A stretch of DNA of 64,000 nt from Phanerodontia chrysosporium (lineage: Eukaryota > Basidiomycota > Agaricomycetes > Polyporales > Phanerochaetaceae), in contig MJGA01000021.1 in NCBI GenBank assembly GCA_001910725.1, positions 1-64,000 of the forward strand, written 5' to 3'. The translations under genes and the position numbers were made by a program. The notes under the pieces are model-generated. The model made no database searches. It was not told where the DNA came from and saw nothing but the letters and a program-made list of their open reading frames with translations. This document shows positions 35,976 through 47,900 of this stretch, in pieces. Positions within the stretch are counted from its first letter, which is position 1. Every line of letters begins with the position of its first letter.

Positions 35976-38900
35976 ATGGATCGTGACAGGGATAGAGAAA
36001 CGGACTCGGACCCTTGTAGTACTACGGACTTGGACTCGGACTCGGACTTGGACACGGACAAATGGCACTTGTACGCCGCACTTGTACTAGTCGCAGGGAG
36101 CTTCACATCAATGTATGCCCTCTGGACACTGTATTATCGGCGCGAATCAAGTAAGCTTGCATGCCAGTCACTGGGGAACGTACAAGCACAAGCGACCCCC
36201 GGACAGGCCGTCGAAAGCGACAGCATGCTTGAAGCCAGACACTCGATATTAACGACGACTTCGACTATGAATACAGGCCCGGATTCCATGACGGCCATGA
36301 TGTCATCACCACCAGCTACGCGCGATATACAGCCAGCGGCAAACCTTGCTGCGGCATCCGCGGACATCACGACATCAGCGCTAGAGACCGGCACCGGAGC
36401 ACCGCACGCTACCCGACGCAATGCCAACGATTCATGCCTGCTGCCATCAACGGCGGGCGCTCTCGCTCGATTTGGCACCCCCGACACTTGCGAAAGGCGC
36501 ATCAGTGATCCACGCGACCTTGGCGCTTACCTGACCGAAGGCTTGCATGCAACCAGCCTAGAGAGCGGTAGCATGGGCGCTATACCTTCCAATGAATGTA
36601 ATCAGCTTCAAACTTTCTATGCCACTATTCAAGAAGAAAGTCTGAACATTCAATGGGACGATATAGAACCGGTCTTAGTAACCACTGACATGGACAAGTT
36701 CATGGAGGGCCTAGACGAAGAAGACACCATCATTACGTATGATGGTGAATACATGTTTTCATCCAAGCAGCAGATGAGCTCTCCTGAAGTACTTACGGCT
36801 TATAAAAGGGTTGATCGTAAGATCAAACCTGTGCCTGCAGTATTCCCAGAAGATGCAAGAGTATTGCGACAGTTTCCTGAGGACCCATTAGCCTCACTGC
36901 CTCCATTAACCCCACGACCACCTACTTTTGAACCCAATGGAGGGCGGCTAACCTTTGAAAACCTGGAAGCAATGAATCTGAATGCAACAGGATTTCTATG
37001 GCCAGAGGAATTGAAGTTATTTCAGCATATACTTCAATTAAATCAAGCGCACTTTGTATTCGAAGACAGCCAACGAGGCTCCTTCAGGGAAGACTATTTC
37101 TCCCCGTACATCATTCCTGTGGTACCTCACGTTCCTTGGGCATTCAAGAATATCCCTATACCCTTAGGGATTCATCAAAAAGTCCTTGACCTGCTACGGA
37201 AAAAGATAGTCGCTGGAGTATATGAGTCTAGTCAATCCTCATATCGATCAAGATGGTTCTGTGTTCTCAAGAAAAGTGGCAAGCTAAGAATTGTACATGA
37301 CTTACAGCCGCTGAACAAAGTAACTATACGAGATGCAGGATTGCCTCCCAACCTGGACAACTTCGTGGAGCCATTTGCTGGACGACAGTGTTACACGGTT
37401 TTTGACTTGTATTGGGGATTTGATGCACGCAAGGTGCACCCACAAAGCAGAGACCTTACAGCATTCATGACACCACTAGGGCTACTACGCATCACTTCGC
37501 TACCCACAGGCTTTACCAACTCACCAGCTGAATTTCAAGCGTGCATGTCTTTTATACTGCAGCATGAAATTCCTGATTATGCCAATATCTTTATAGACGA
37601 CTTACCTATTAAAGGTCCTAAGAGCCGTTATAAAGACAAGTTTGGAAGGCCAGAAGTATTGCAAGCCAATCCAGGTATACGACGGTTTATCTGGGAACAT
37701 GCAAATGATGTACACCGGATTATTCACAGGGTTGGACATGCGGGAGGAACGTTCTCCCCCTCAAAGGTTCAACTAGCGCAGGAGGAAGTTCTTATTATTG
37801 GCCAGAAGTGTACTCCAGAGGGGCGGTTGCCAGATAGTCAGAAGATCGAGAAGGTTCTGAAATGGCCACCCTTAAAGACAGTAAAGGATGTCAGAGGATT
37901 CCTTGGTCTTTGTGGCACAGTACGCATCTGGATTGAGAACTATTCAGCTAAGGCACGACCCTTGGCAGAACTCATACGCCACGATGTGGAGTTTGAATGG
38001 GACGCACGGCGACAAGCAGCCTTTGAAGAACTGAAACAGGCAATTACGTCACCACCAGCTCTACGCCCCATTGACTATGACTCAGAATGACCTGTGGTGT
38101 TATCAGTAGACTCCAGCATAATTGCAGTAGGGTTCATACTCGCACAGTATGATGAGAATGGCAAGAAGAGACCAGCAAGATACGGTTCAATCCCAATGAA
38201 CAGTATAGAATCACGCTACTCTCAGCCCAAACTGGAATTATATGGGTTATTCAGAGCACTGCGAGCTTATCGCCTTTACATTATTGGAGTTAAGCACATG
38301 ATAGTGGAGGTGGATGCGAAGTACATTAAAGGAATGCTTAACGACCCTGACCTTCAACCTAATGCCACCATCAATAGGTGGATCCAGGGCATTCTTTTAT
38401 TTGACTTCGAGTTAGTTCACGTACCAGCAAACAAACATCGAGGACCCGACGCCTTATCAAGGAAGGAGATGGCAGAAGGAGAAGAGATAGTTGAAGAAGA
38501 CGACAGTTGGTTGGACGACATACCCCTGTTGATACCCGAACAATGCGGACCATGGATGAATATTGTGTCGCTCTACACACGCTTAGTGAGCTCGGTTCCT
38601 GAGCCCACCATCAGAACTTTCAAAGCATGTTTGTACGAGCCTGACGAGCCCATGGTAGAGCATGTGTTTGCAGCATCAACTCAGCAGCAAGAACGAACGT
38701 TAGCAGATATTTACCACTTTCTGCAAACTACCCGGACACCTCAGTTTCAGACTACCCAAGAAAAGCAGCGGTTCATTCAGAAGGCATTACGCTTCTATGT
38801 AACAGGAAAGGCCATGTACAAACGGCGTGGTTTACAAGGACCTGCCAAGGTCATATTCCGTGCACATAAGCGTGAAGAATTGCTTCAAGCTGCACATGAG

Positions 38901-40130
38901 GGACAAGGACATAGAGGAGCAGAAGCAGTCATGGCCATGTTAAAGGAACGTTTCTATTGGCCTAATATGTGGCAGGACATTCGCCATCATGTCCAGTCAT
39001 GTCATCAATGCCAGATACGAAGTGTACGAAAGGCACAGGTGCCTATCATGGTCTCAACACCATCGACACTGTTCTTGAAAGTCTATGTGGACGTCATGTT
39101 CATGCCTAAGTCACATGGCTACCGGTACATAGCAGCAGCACGTGATGACTTATCAGGAGCAGCAGAAGGACGGTCACTCAAGCGCAATGATGCACTTAGC
39201 ATGTCCAAGTTCTTGTGGGAACAAGTCTTCTGCAGATATGGAGCAGTTGGACAAGTTGTCACTGATAATGGCAAGGAAGTGGAAGCAGCTTTTAGCGAGC
39301 TTATGGATCGATTTGGCGTACCTCAGATTCGAATATCTGCTTACAACTCCAAAGCAAATGGAGTGGTGGAACGAGGTCATTTCATCATACGCGAATCCAT
39401 TGTCAAGGCATGTAATGGCAAGGTTTCAGATTGGCCTAAGCATGTTTGCCACGCCTTCTTTGCAGACAGGATAACTGTAAGGCGACAGACAGACTACTCC
39501 CCCTTTTATTTGCTTCATGGAACAGACCCAGTCCTACCCTTTGACCTTACAGAGGCTACCTTTATGATGGACGGCTACAAACGCGGCATGAGCTCAGTAG
39601 AATTACTAGCTTTACGTTTACGTCAGTTACAAAAGCGCCCTGAAGACTTGTCAAAGGCAGCAGAAGTCTTAGCTAAGCATAGGTTCAAAGCAAAAGAACA
39701 ATTCGAACATCGATATCGAACTCGACTTATACGCGAATCATATCCACCTGGTACCTTAGTGCTACTGCGTAACAAAGCAATAGAGGCTACTTTGGAACGT
39801 AAGCATAAGGATAGGTATTTAGGACCATATGAGGTGGTACGACGAACAAGAAACGGAGCATACATCCTACAAGAGCTGGATGGTACAGTTTGGCGACAAG
39901 CCATAGCGGCCTTTAGACTCATACCCTATGTGTCCAGGTCAAGCGAGTATCTTGAGGCAATAATGGAGCAGCTCCATGATAATGCTGAGGATGAGAGCTC
40001 AGGCACAGATCCTTGGTTTTCTGATAGTGAAAGGGAATATAGTTCTGGTAAATCTGCTGAGAGCTCTGTAAACCAGGACTCCTCCTTTGAAGGCAGCGAA
40101 TCAGACTCATATTCACCCTCATCATTTTAG
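35976..40130 (+). pseudogene. pol: Giant A Pol with N-terminal membrane helix; one nonsense codon
   Basis: From the ATG at 35976 comes an Asp-rich stretch, then a hydrophobic helix (WHLYAALVLVAGSFTSMYALW) and about 170 poorly conserved residues. Then RT (LRIVHDLQPLNKVT, catalytic FIDDLP), RNase H (LSVDSSIIAVG to DALSRKE), the integrase zinc region (HEGQGHRGAE...CHQCQ) and integrase core (VYVDVMF, VTDNGKEV, NGVVERGH). A TGA at 38088-38090 replaces an Arg codon present in B and stops RT from RNase H. The same frame is open for over 1,400 codons upstream by accident, across the out-of-frame end of ORF2. An 81-nt GT...AG segment (35608-35688) upstream could be a leader intron. Confidence 0.9.
36189..36203 (+). 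other. Internal copy of the 3' LTR-adjacent motif in A
   Basis: CAAGCGACCCCCGGA is identical to 40160-40174, the 15 bases touching the 3' LTR. Element B has its own matching pair. Confidence 0.6.
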
Positions 40131-40159
40131 AAACGGCCAACTGGGGACAGTTGAAACTT

Positions 40160-40174
40160 CAAGCGACCCCCGGA
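40160..40174 (+). other. Motif at the 3' LTR junction of A, plus-strand primer position
   Basis: CAAGCGACCCCCGGA ends exactly where the 3' LTR starts. It occupies the place of the polypurine tract but is not purine-rich. Confidence 0.6.
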
Positions 40175-40978
40175 TATCATGCATCAAACATGTTTGATAC
40201 AAGATATGGATGAATAGAGTCTAATTCACTGCTCAAAGACGAGTGTGAGAGAACAGGGACATTCTGGGATAGGCCAGAGGCCCAGGCTTTAGACGACAAA
40301 TACCATGACAAATGCTCACCAAGCATTGTACTTCAGGTATGCCCTGGGAGGCCCAGGCTTTAGACAACAAATACCATGACAAATGCTCACCAAGCATTGT
40401 ACGTCAGGCATGCCCTGGAAGGTAAAAGAAGAGAGTAGAATGTGATGGAAAGTTCTGGAAAAGCTTGGAAAGCGATACCCTGCTGGGAGCCAGGGAGATG
40501 GAAAGCACCAGAATACGATGGAATTTGAGAGAATAACGTAGAATACTCTAGAATAGCTTAGTCATACACTAATTTCACATCTCAGGAAAGGTATATAAAC
40601 CCCCCTGAATGTGCCAGGAAATACAAGGCCCACGTTACTAGCTCTTTCTTTAGTACTGTGATCACCTTCACGTGTTTTGTGTTTACGTTCAACGTTGTTT
40701 ACGGTGTCAGCACTCTAAGCTTGGTTAAATCCCAAGTAGAGTGCGGTGTCTGGTATTCTAGTCTGGCTACACGTTGCCCAGTGTCGAATACCTGTGCTGT
40801 TGTTTTACGTTGTTCGGTGTTGTGTTCTAAGCTTGGTTAAATTCCAAGTAGAGCACTGTTGTTGTTGTTTGGTGTTACGCTCTAAGCTTGGTTAAATCCC
40901 AGGTAGAGTGTAGTTGTTGTTGTTGTTGTTGTTGTTGTTTGGTGTTACGCTCTAAGCTTGGTTAAATCCCAAGTAGAG

Positions 40979-41010
<32 letters not shown>

Positions 41011-41393
41011 GGAGTTGCGCTCTAGCCTGGTTTAATCCCTGGTAGAGTGTTGGTGTTTGATGCTCTAGGCTTGGTTAGATCCCAAGTAGAGTATCTGTGT
41101 TGGTGTTTATGTTGTTTGGTGTTTTTCCGGCAAAGTGGTCAAGCAGACAGGCTTTTCCTTTTGCTGTGTGTTTAAGGTCCTGCTACAAAACAGTTTGTAG
41201 TTTGATCTTACCCCAGGCGTCACCCCACCCTTACCATCTTCTCACACATCCTTGAACCCCCTTCCACCTCTGTAATTTCTCCCACGAACGCCCGAGGCAG
41301 AAGCTGACCAAAGATAAGTCCGCCTAACTCGGTTCCTCGATTCAAACACTACTCCTGCAAGCTAAGGAGGTTTGAACAGGATCAACCACGACA
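40175..41393 (+). repeat. 3' LTR of giant A
   Basis: 1219 bp. It is the 5' LTR plus a 71-bp tandem duplication (40279-40349 and 40350-40420) and a handful of substitutions. It is followed by the target duplicate TCGT. Confidence 0.94.
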
Positions 41394-43155
41394 TCGTGGC
41401 ACCTGAATCAACCAGGGCTTCTGCCTGTGCTTTTTTATCATATACTCACAGAGTAATAGGAAGTTTGAATGATAATGATTTATTACGTGAGACATTCAAT
41501 ACATCAATGTCAATTACTCTATCTACATCCAGTGTAAACTCGGCTGTGGGTACATAATCAGCATTATTGACCTGTAGGATGCAGAGATCCACTACAGGTC
41601 GTTGAGAAAATCCACTTTCCAGTCAGACGATTTCACATATTTAGCAGCTCAGGCCCTCATACGTGCACACACAGCTTCCTGCTCATCAACGAATTTCCGT
41701 GGAGGAGTCTGTTTCAACTCCTTCTCATCCTCCTTCATCCATTCATAGATGTGGGCCGCGTTGATGACGACTTCATTGTCGACCTCGAGTTCTGCAATCT
41801 CCTTCTCCAATTCGGCCATCCTGGCCTTCGATTGGTTGAAGGAGTTTTTCTTGGCAGCGATTGCTGCTGCGTTCTTGTCTTTTCCTTAATTGTTACTCCC
41901 CCCGCTCGAGGAGGAGACCTTGCCATTGTTGTTACCGGAGAACTATTGCGGCTTCTGGTCCTTAAGCGAGAAGCAGTCCAATGTGACATGCGTTTTAGCA
42001 TGTGCGAACTTCTTCTGCTCAGTGCAAATGGCGCAGAGAGTTGAAACCTTCTTGGCTTCTTGTGAATTCGTCTGTTGTTTCCCCTTGCCTTTGCCCTTGC
42101 CCGTCTGAGCTGCGCTGATGTCCATTGCATTCAGGTCTGGTGTAGAACCCGAGCTGTGCGAGTTTCCTTTGCTGAAGATGTGTGTCGCTGCGCGGTCGGG
42201 GTAGAGTTCCTTGTATGCCTCAACGAGATATGTCATGAATTACGACACAGTTGTAGGCCAACTTGAGTGACCGCAACCCAGCACGAAGATGCCCAACTTC
42301 TTCTCGACGTTGTCATACAGCCTATTAATCATATGCGCGTCTGTGAACGGCTTGCTGCTATTGTTGAGGAGTACCTTGAAGCAAACCGAGTAGTCGATGA
42401 TGTCCTTCTGAAGAGCCGACTTGTCATTGAGTAGCTTCTCGAGGTCCTTCGTTGCCGTGCGCGTAACATCCTTTTGACCGTATACCATCTGGAAACTAGT
42501 CCAGAAACTGTCAACCGAGCCCATGTCCTCACCCCTCACATTCTTGTCCAACAGTGGTTGCATCAGCTTCAGGGCTGGTTCACGTAACAGGGATAACGCA
42601 TTGACTACGCGCTGTTTGTTCGTTGTGATGCCCTGAGTGCTGTTCCAGAGTTCAACCAAATTTTTCCATTCCCAAACTTCGTCGTATTCTTCTCGCCTGA
42701 GAAGAGCGGTGGTTGGGCGGACTTGGGGTGAGCAGGTGCACCACCTTCTGAATCATGACCAGCTGGGAGGGTGTTCAATTGTTTGATTACATTGTCTGCG
42801 ATCACCTTAATACCGCCGAGCATTGCATCCTGGGCATATACCAGTTTCTGGCATTCGACCAGCTCTCCGTGACCTTCGTCCACCTTCTCCAGAATCGAGG
42901 TCATGGCTCTATTAAAAATATTGAGGAACTCATCAAATAGATGCCTCGCGTGAGCCTCGTTCTGACAGGAGGTTTCAACGACCTCTGCATAGATCAATTT
43001 CTGGATGAAGATCTTTTGGTTCTCCGATATGTCCCATGGCGCTGCGACCGAGAAGATGGCCTAAACCATGGTCTCGTGAGAGAGCTGAATATTGTCTAAG
43101 GACAACGTGATGTCGGTCCAGTTGATGGGGGCGATTTGATCAGCTTCAGCCATTG
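41394..43155 (-). pseudogene. Chromovirus C Gag and start of protease
   Basis: On the minus strand Gag starts MAEADQIAPINWTDI at 43155, with a stop after about 30 residues. It continues with a coiled region, a capsid-like stretch (WNSTQGITTNKQRVVNALSL), a Lys/Gly-rich part and a variant zinc motif (CAICTEQKKFAHAKTHVTLDC). Downstream are an EKEIAELEVD coiled coil and the protease start up to ALVDSGAT, cut by giant A at 41394. Frameshifts near 42650, 42240 and 41945 and several stops inactivate it. Confidence 0.85.
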
Positions 43156-43292
43156 TTTCTTAGTCTTAGTCAAAAGGTATGTTAGTCTAAATTCTTTCCA
43201 CTTTTACAGTTGAAAAGTAAGGAAAACTCTTATGTATCACACAGAAGTTTAGTGTCAGGTGGAGCTTTTATTTCATCGGGTTACAGGTGGAT

Positions 43293-43663
43293 TTAATATT
43301 CGAATGAGATATTGAGAGCGACGAGCTCCCTTGCAATCTCTACATATCGTGTACTAAAGTTTTCGAAGGATACATATTTTATTTTCTTTAGATCCCTCGT
43401 TATCCACCTGTAATGCTTTCCCTTCAACTTCTTTCTCCCCTTATTCTCGTCGAAGTGGTCGTATAAGTCTTCGAAGTCAACCAGTAACTTCGAGACCTCA
43501 TCGCCTAGCTCCTTGTCGACTTTGTCGATGTCGACAAGGCGGTCGCTGAGCGGTACCAAACGAAGGTTTATCGCGTTGAACGAGTTCATCATCTCTTTAG
43601 TTCGATCGATGATGTGCGACTTCTGCATACGACCTGCTTCTTTCAGGCCCTTGCCTTGCATGT
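43293..43663 (-). pseudogene. C-terminal part of an unidentified gypsy ORF upstream of C gag
   Basis: Open minus-strand frame beginning at the edge of giant B (MQGKGLKEAGRMQ) and ending VALNISFEY at the stop. It is basic and mostly helical, with no known domain. The other side of B carries an N-terminal ORF of the same strand (59614-60237). If 5 bp at the junction are counted as a target duplicate, the two frames join, but the flanking 5-mers do not match, so a single split gene is only a possibility. Confidence 0.5.
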
Positions 43664-44946
43664 TGTCGTGCTTTATACCCTGGCAAGAGATATTACCAGA
43701 AGTAACCGAGTGAGGTGGACCAGACTGTTGGTCGACTACTGCCTCGGGCGTTCGTGTGGAGGGAAAAGGTATTGCTGGGATAGTAGGTATACAGAGGATA
43801 GGATAGTGTGTAGAGGTAGAAGAGGTTAGTCTCCTAGAAGGGGAAAGGTAATAAGACTTAAGTACAAGTAACACTTGTAAGTAAGACCTTAGTAACCAAA
43901 GAGTAAGTAAAGTAAGCCTTGCTTGCTTATCTTTACTTATGACCGTAGACCAAGTAACAACCAAGTAAGTATAGCCTGCTTGCTATGACTTACACGTAAA
44001 CCGTAGACCGAATAACCAATCAAGTAAGTATAGCCTGCTTGCTATAACTTACACGTAAACTGTGAACCGTAGACGAATAACTAAGCCTTCTCAACCAAAT
44101 AGCTCAACTACCAGGCGCCTTGCTGGACTAAAGAGCTAACGTAATACCGTAATACCGTAGACGTAACTAGAGTAAGCAATAGACTACCACCACAATGCCT
44201 GAGTGCACTGGTGGACTAACTAATCTTACTGTAGATGGAGGACCGTAGACTAAAGACTGAGTAAGCGATAGACTACCACCACAATGCCTGATTGCACTGG
44301 TGGACTAACTACCCTTACTAGAACCGAATCACACTTATACCGATAACACACAGCCCACACCAAGAGATGGTGGTGGTTGAGGTGAGAAAATAGCTGGCTG
44401 CTTCCAACTAGTGATCTATTGAGAGAGAAGAAGAGAGTGGCCTTTTATACTCCTACAGAGTATGGCCTTATTTGACCGTGTTTGGTCAATTTGTACAGTG
44501 CTAGAATGTTCTACAAGGTGCTACACTATTCTACATCCTTCCTGCAACTCCTTTCCGCTTCCTTTTTCGCTTGGCACCTTCTTTCTGTACCTTTCCAGTG
44601 GATTCCATTCCTTTCCATACTTTCCTCTGACTTTCCACACGTCTCTCCCTTCATTCCAGAGATGCTTGGCGCATTCTCAGGCCTAATTGGGTAGTTACTT
44701 TCCCACACCGCCCAAATATAGCCTGCCTTTCCCACAGTGATCCCAAGATGGCTGCGTCTTCTCACGCCTTCCCTTTGGGTCTCTGTCTTCTCACGCCCTT
44801 GCTCTGAACTCCCACGCTTTATCATACATTCCCACGCCTTGAATTCCTCTTCTATACTAAGCTCTACTTCATTGTGCTAATCCTGCTATGCCGGGATGAG
44901 CCTCATTTCATCCATATCTTGTGGCAAACAGGTTTGGCGCATGATA
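43664..44946 (-). repeat. 3' LTR of giant B
   Basis: 1283 bp, from TATCATGCGCC to CACGACA on the minus strand. It matches 58390-59613 with scattered changes and small indels. Confidence 0.92.
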
Positions 44947-44963
44947 TCCGGGGGTTGCTTGAA
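44947..44963 (-). other. Motif at the 3' LTR junction of B
   Basis: On the minus strand TTCAAGCAACCCCCGGA touches the LTR start. It is the B counterpart of the A motif at 40160-40174, with A in place of G at one position. Confidence 0.6.
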
Positions 44964-44990
44964 ATACGAACTGTCCTCAGTTCAACTCAC

Positions 44991-47900
44991 TTATGAACTG
45001 GATGAATATGAGGCCGATTCTGGCTCCTCATATGCTGACGAAGCTAACTCTGAGTCTCGTTCATCATCTGAGTCTGCGCTATAGTCTGCTGAACTTCCTG
45101 ATAACCATGAGTCCGTATCTGAGTCTTGATCTCCCGAATCTTCTGTGAGCTTAGCCATGACCTTCTCCAGGTACTCATCTGACCTGGATACGTAAGGTAG
45201 TATCCTGAATGCTGCTACTGCCTGTCTCCAGATAGTGCCATCTAGTTCTTGCAGAATGTAGGCTCCATTCCTTGTCCTTCTAACTACCTCGTAGGGTCCT
45301 TGATACCTATCGTGATGCTTCTCCTTGGAATTCTCCTTAGCCTTGTTCCTTATCAAGACTAAGGTTCCAGGTGGGTAAGAATCCTTGACTAGTCGTGTCT
45401 TATACCTCTTTTCAAACTGCTCTTTGGCTTGAAAGCGATGCTTCTTCAGGATTGCGGCTGCCTTAGCTAAGTCTTCCGGTCGCTTTTGAAGCTGCCTTAT
45501 CCTTAACGCTAACAGGTCGCCAGAGGTCATTCCTCGCTTGAATCCATCCACCATAAAAGTTGCTTCCGTGAGATCAAAGGGTAATACTGGATGTACACCA
45601 TGAAGCAAGTAATATGGCGAGAATCCTGTCTGACGTCTGACAGTAACTCTGTCTGCAAAGAAAGCATGTGATACATGTGCTGGCCACTGGTGTACCTTGC
45701 CATCACAGGCTTTAAGAATAGACTCCCTTATGATAAAGTGTCCTCGCTCTACTACTCCATTTGCTTTAGAGTTGTAAGCTGAGATTCTTATCTGGGGTAT
45801 TCCGAATCTATCCATGAGCTCCGTGAATGCTTTCTCAACTTCCGATCCATTGTCCGTGATTACCTGTCCTACTGCGCCATATCTGCAGAAGACTTGCTCC
45901 CATAGAAACTTGGCCATAGACTTCGAGTTAGGCTGTCTCATAGCTCGTCCTTCAGCTGCCCCTGATAGGTCATCTCTTGCTGCTGCTATGCATCTGTAGC
46001 TTTTGCTCTGAGGCATAAACATCACATCCACATATATTTTAAGGAATAGAGTGGATGGCGTGGATACAATAATAGGTACCTCTGCCTTTTTTACGCTACG
46101 CACTTGGCATTGATGGCATGATCTAACATGTCTCTGGACGTCTGCTTTCATGCTAGGCCAGTAGAATCGCTGTCTAAGTGTTGCCAATACTGCTTCAGCT
46201 CCGCGATGCCCTTGTCCTTCATGGGCTGCTTGTAGCAACTGAGCGCGCTTTTCCCGACGGAATATAACCTTGGCTGGACCAATGGGACCTTGTCGCTTGT
46301 ACATAGCCTTCCCTGCCACGTAGAATCTGAGTGCTTTCTGCACGAAGCGTTGCTTCTCTTGAGGTGTCTGAAACTGGGGTGTTCGTGTAGTCTGCAGAAA
46401 GTGATAAATATCTGCTAGAGTCTTCTCCTGCTTGCTAGTCTTGACTGGGTAAACCTGTGCTATCGTAGGGGTGTCTGGCTCATATAAACATCCCTTGAAT
46501 GTCTGTATAGTCCTTTCCGGGCTTGCACTGATCAGCCTGGTGAATAAAGAAAGGTTCTTTATCCACTGAGGGTACTGTACAGGAATATACAAAGGTATGT
46601 CATCCAGCCAACTGTCGTCTTCTTCTTCCATCTCTTCATCTTCTGCTAACTCCTTCCTGGATAGAGCGTCTGGTCCTCGATGCTTATCTGCTGGTACGTG
46701 AACTAATTCGAAGTCAAACAGGAGAATCCCTTGAATCCACCTGTTAACTGTAGCATTTGGCTGAAGATCAGGATCATTAAGCATTCCCTTAATATACTTG
46801 GCATCAACTTCCACAATAAGGCGCTTGACACCTATGATGTATAGCCGATACGCTCGTAGGGCTCTGAATAATCCATATAGCTCAAGCTTTGGCTGGGAAT
46901 ACCTAGCCTCTCGCTCGTTCATGGGTATAGATCCGTACCTAGCTGGCTGTTTCTTTCCCTGCTCATTGTACTGAGAGAGAATGAATCCAACAGCTATAAT
47001 GCTAGAGTCCACTGATAACACAACTGGCCTATCTGACTCGTAGTCTATGGGACGTAGTGCGGGTGGAGATGTAATGGCTCGCTTCAACTCTTCAAAAGCT
47101 GCTTGGCGCCGATCATCCCATACAAACTCCGCGTCATGACGTATGAGCTCCGCTAAAGGTCTGGCTTTAGCTGAGTAATTCTCTATCCAAATCCTTACTG
47201 TACCGCATAGTCCGAGAAAGCCTCTGACATCCTTAGGTGTCTTAAGCGGGGGCCACTTAAGGATCTTGTCAATCTTCTGGCTGTCTGGAAGTCTGCCCTC
47301 TGGTGTACAGCATTGTCCGATGATAAGGACCTTCTGCTGCGCAAGCTGAACCTTTGAAGGGGAAAAGGTTCCTCCTGCATGTCCTACTCGATGTATGATC
47401 CTATGCACATCATTCGCATGCTCCCAAATGAACCTGCGAATACCAGGGTTCTCCTTCAGTACTTCTGGTCTTCCTTGCTCATCTTCGTAACGACTGACTG
47501 GCCCTTTGATAGGCAGGTCATCAATGAAGATATTTGCATGGTCAGGAATCTCATGCTGCAGAATAAAGGACATACATGCCTGAAATTCTGCAGGTGAGTT
47601 AGTGAAGCCTGTAGGTAGGGACGTGATCCGTAACAATCCTAGTGGGGTAAGGAACGCTGTAAGGTCTCGACTCTGAGGGTGAACCTTACGTGCATCAAAT
47701 CCCCAATACAAGTCAAAGACTGTATAACATTGCCTGCCTGCAAACGGCTCAACAAAGTTATCTAGGTTAGGAGGTAAGCCTGCATCTCGTATGGTAACCT
47801 TGTTCAAAGGCTGCAAGTCATGGACTATCCTCAACTTGCCACTTTTCTTCAGAACACAGAACCATCTGGAACGATACGATGACTGACTTGGCTCATATAC

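Larger units (their letters stand above)
25181..41393 (+). mobile_element. Giant Ty3/gypsy element A, 16.2 kb, nested in chromovirus C
   Basis: Order: LTR, primer site, Gag-protease with a long acidic tail, ORF2, Pol with an N-terminal membrane segment, LTR. The target duplicate is TCGT (25177-25180 and 41394-41397), confirmed by the repaired frame of the host protease. The LTRs are nearly identical apart from a 71-bp tandem duplication in the 3' copy. The region about 29.7-36.1 kb is clearly richer in GC than gag and pol. Element B shares every part. Confidence 0.95.
20243..43155 (-). mobile_element. Chromovirus C (Ty3/gypsy) with dUTPase, decayed and twice interrupted
   Basis: Read on the minus strand: gag (43155 downwards), protease, then a jump over giant A (25181-41393) and over a solo LTR (24704-25142), then the rest of protease, RT, RNase H, integrase, chromodomain, dUTPase and 3' LTR. 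Removing A plus one TCGT copy joins the protease active site without frame loss (ALVDSGAT then TSFINHSFVEK), which proves that both sides belong to one element. Many stops and shifts show it is old. The 5' LTR is missing; the region upstream of gag runs into giant B. Confidence 0.9.

Noticed and set aside
43660..43664. GTTG/CAAC as target duplicate of B
   Set aside because: The two 4-mers are inverted relative to each other, so they cannot be a target duplicate.
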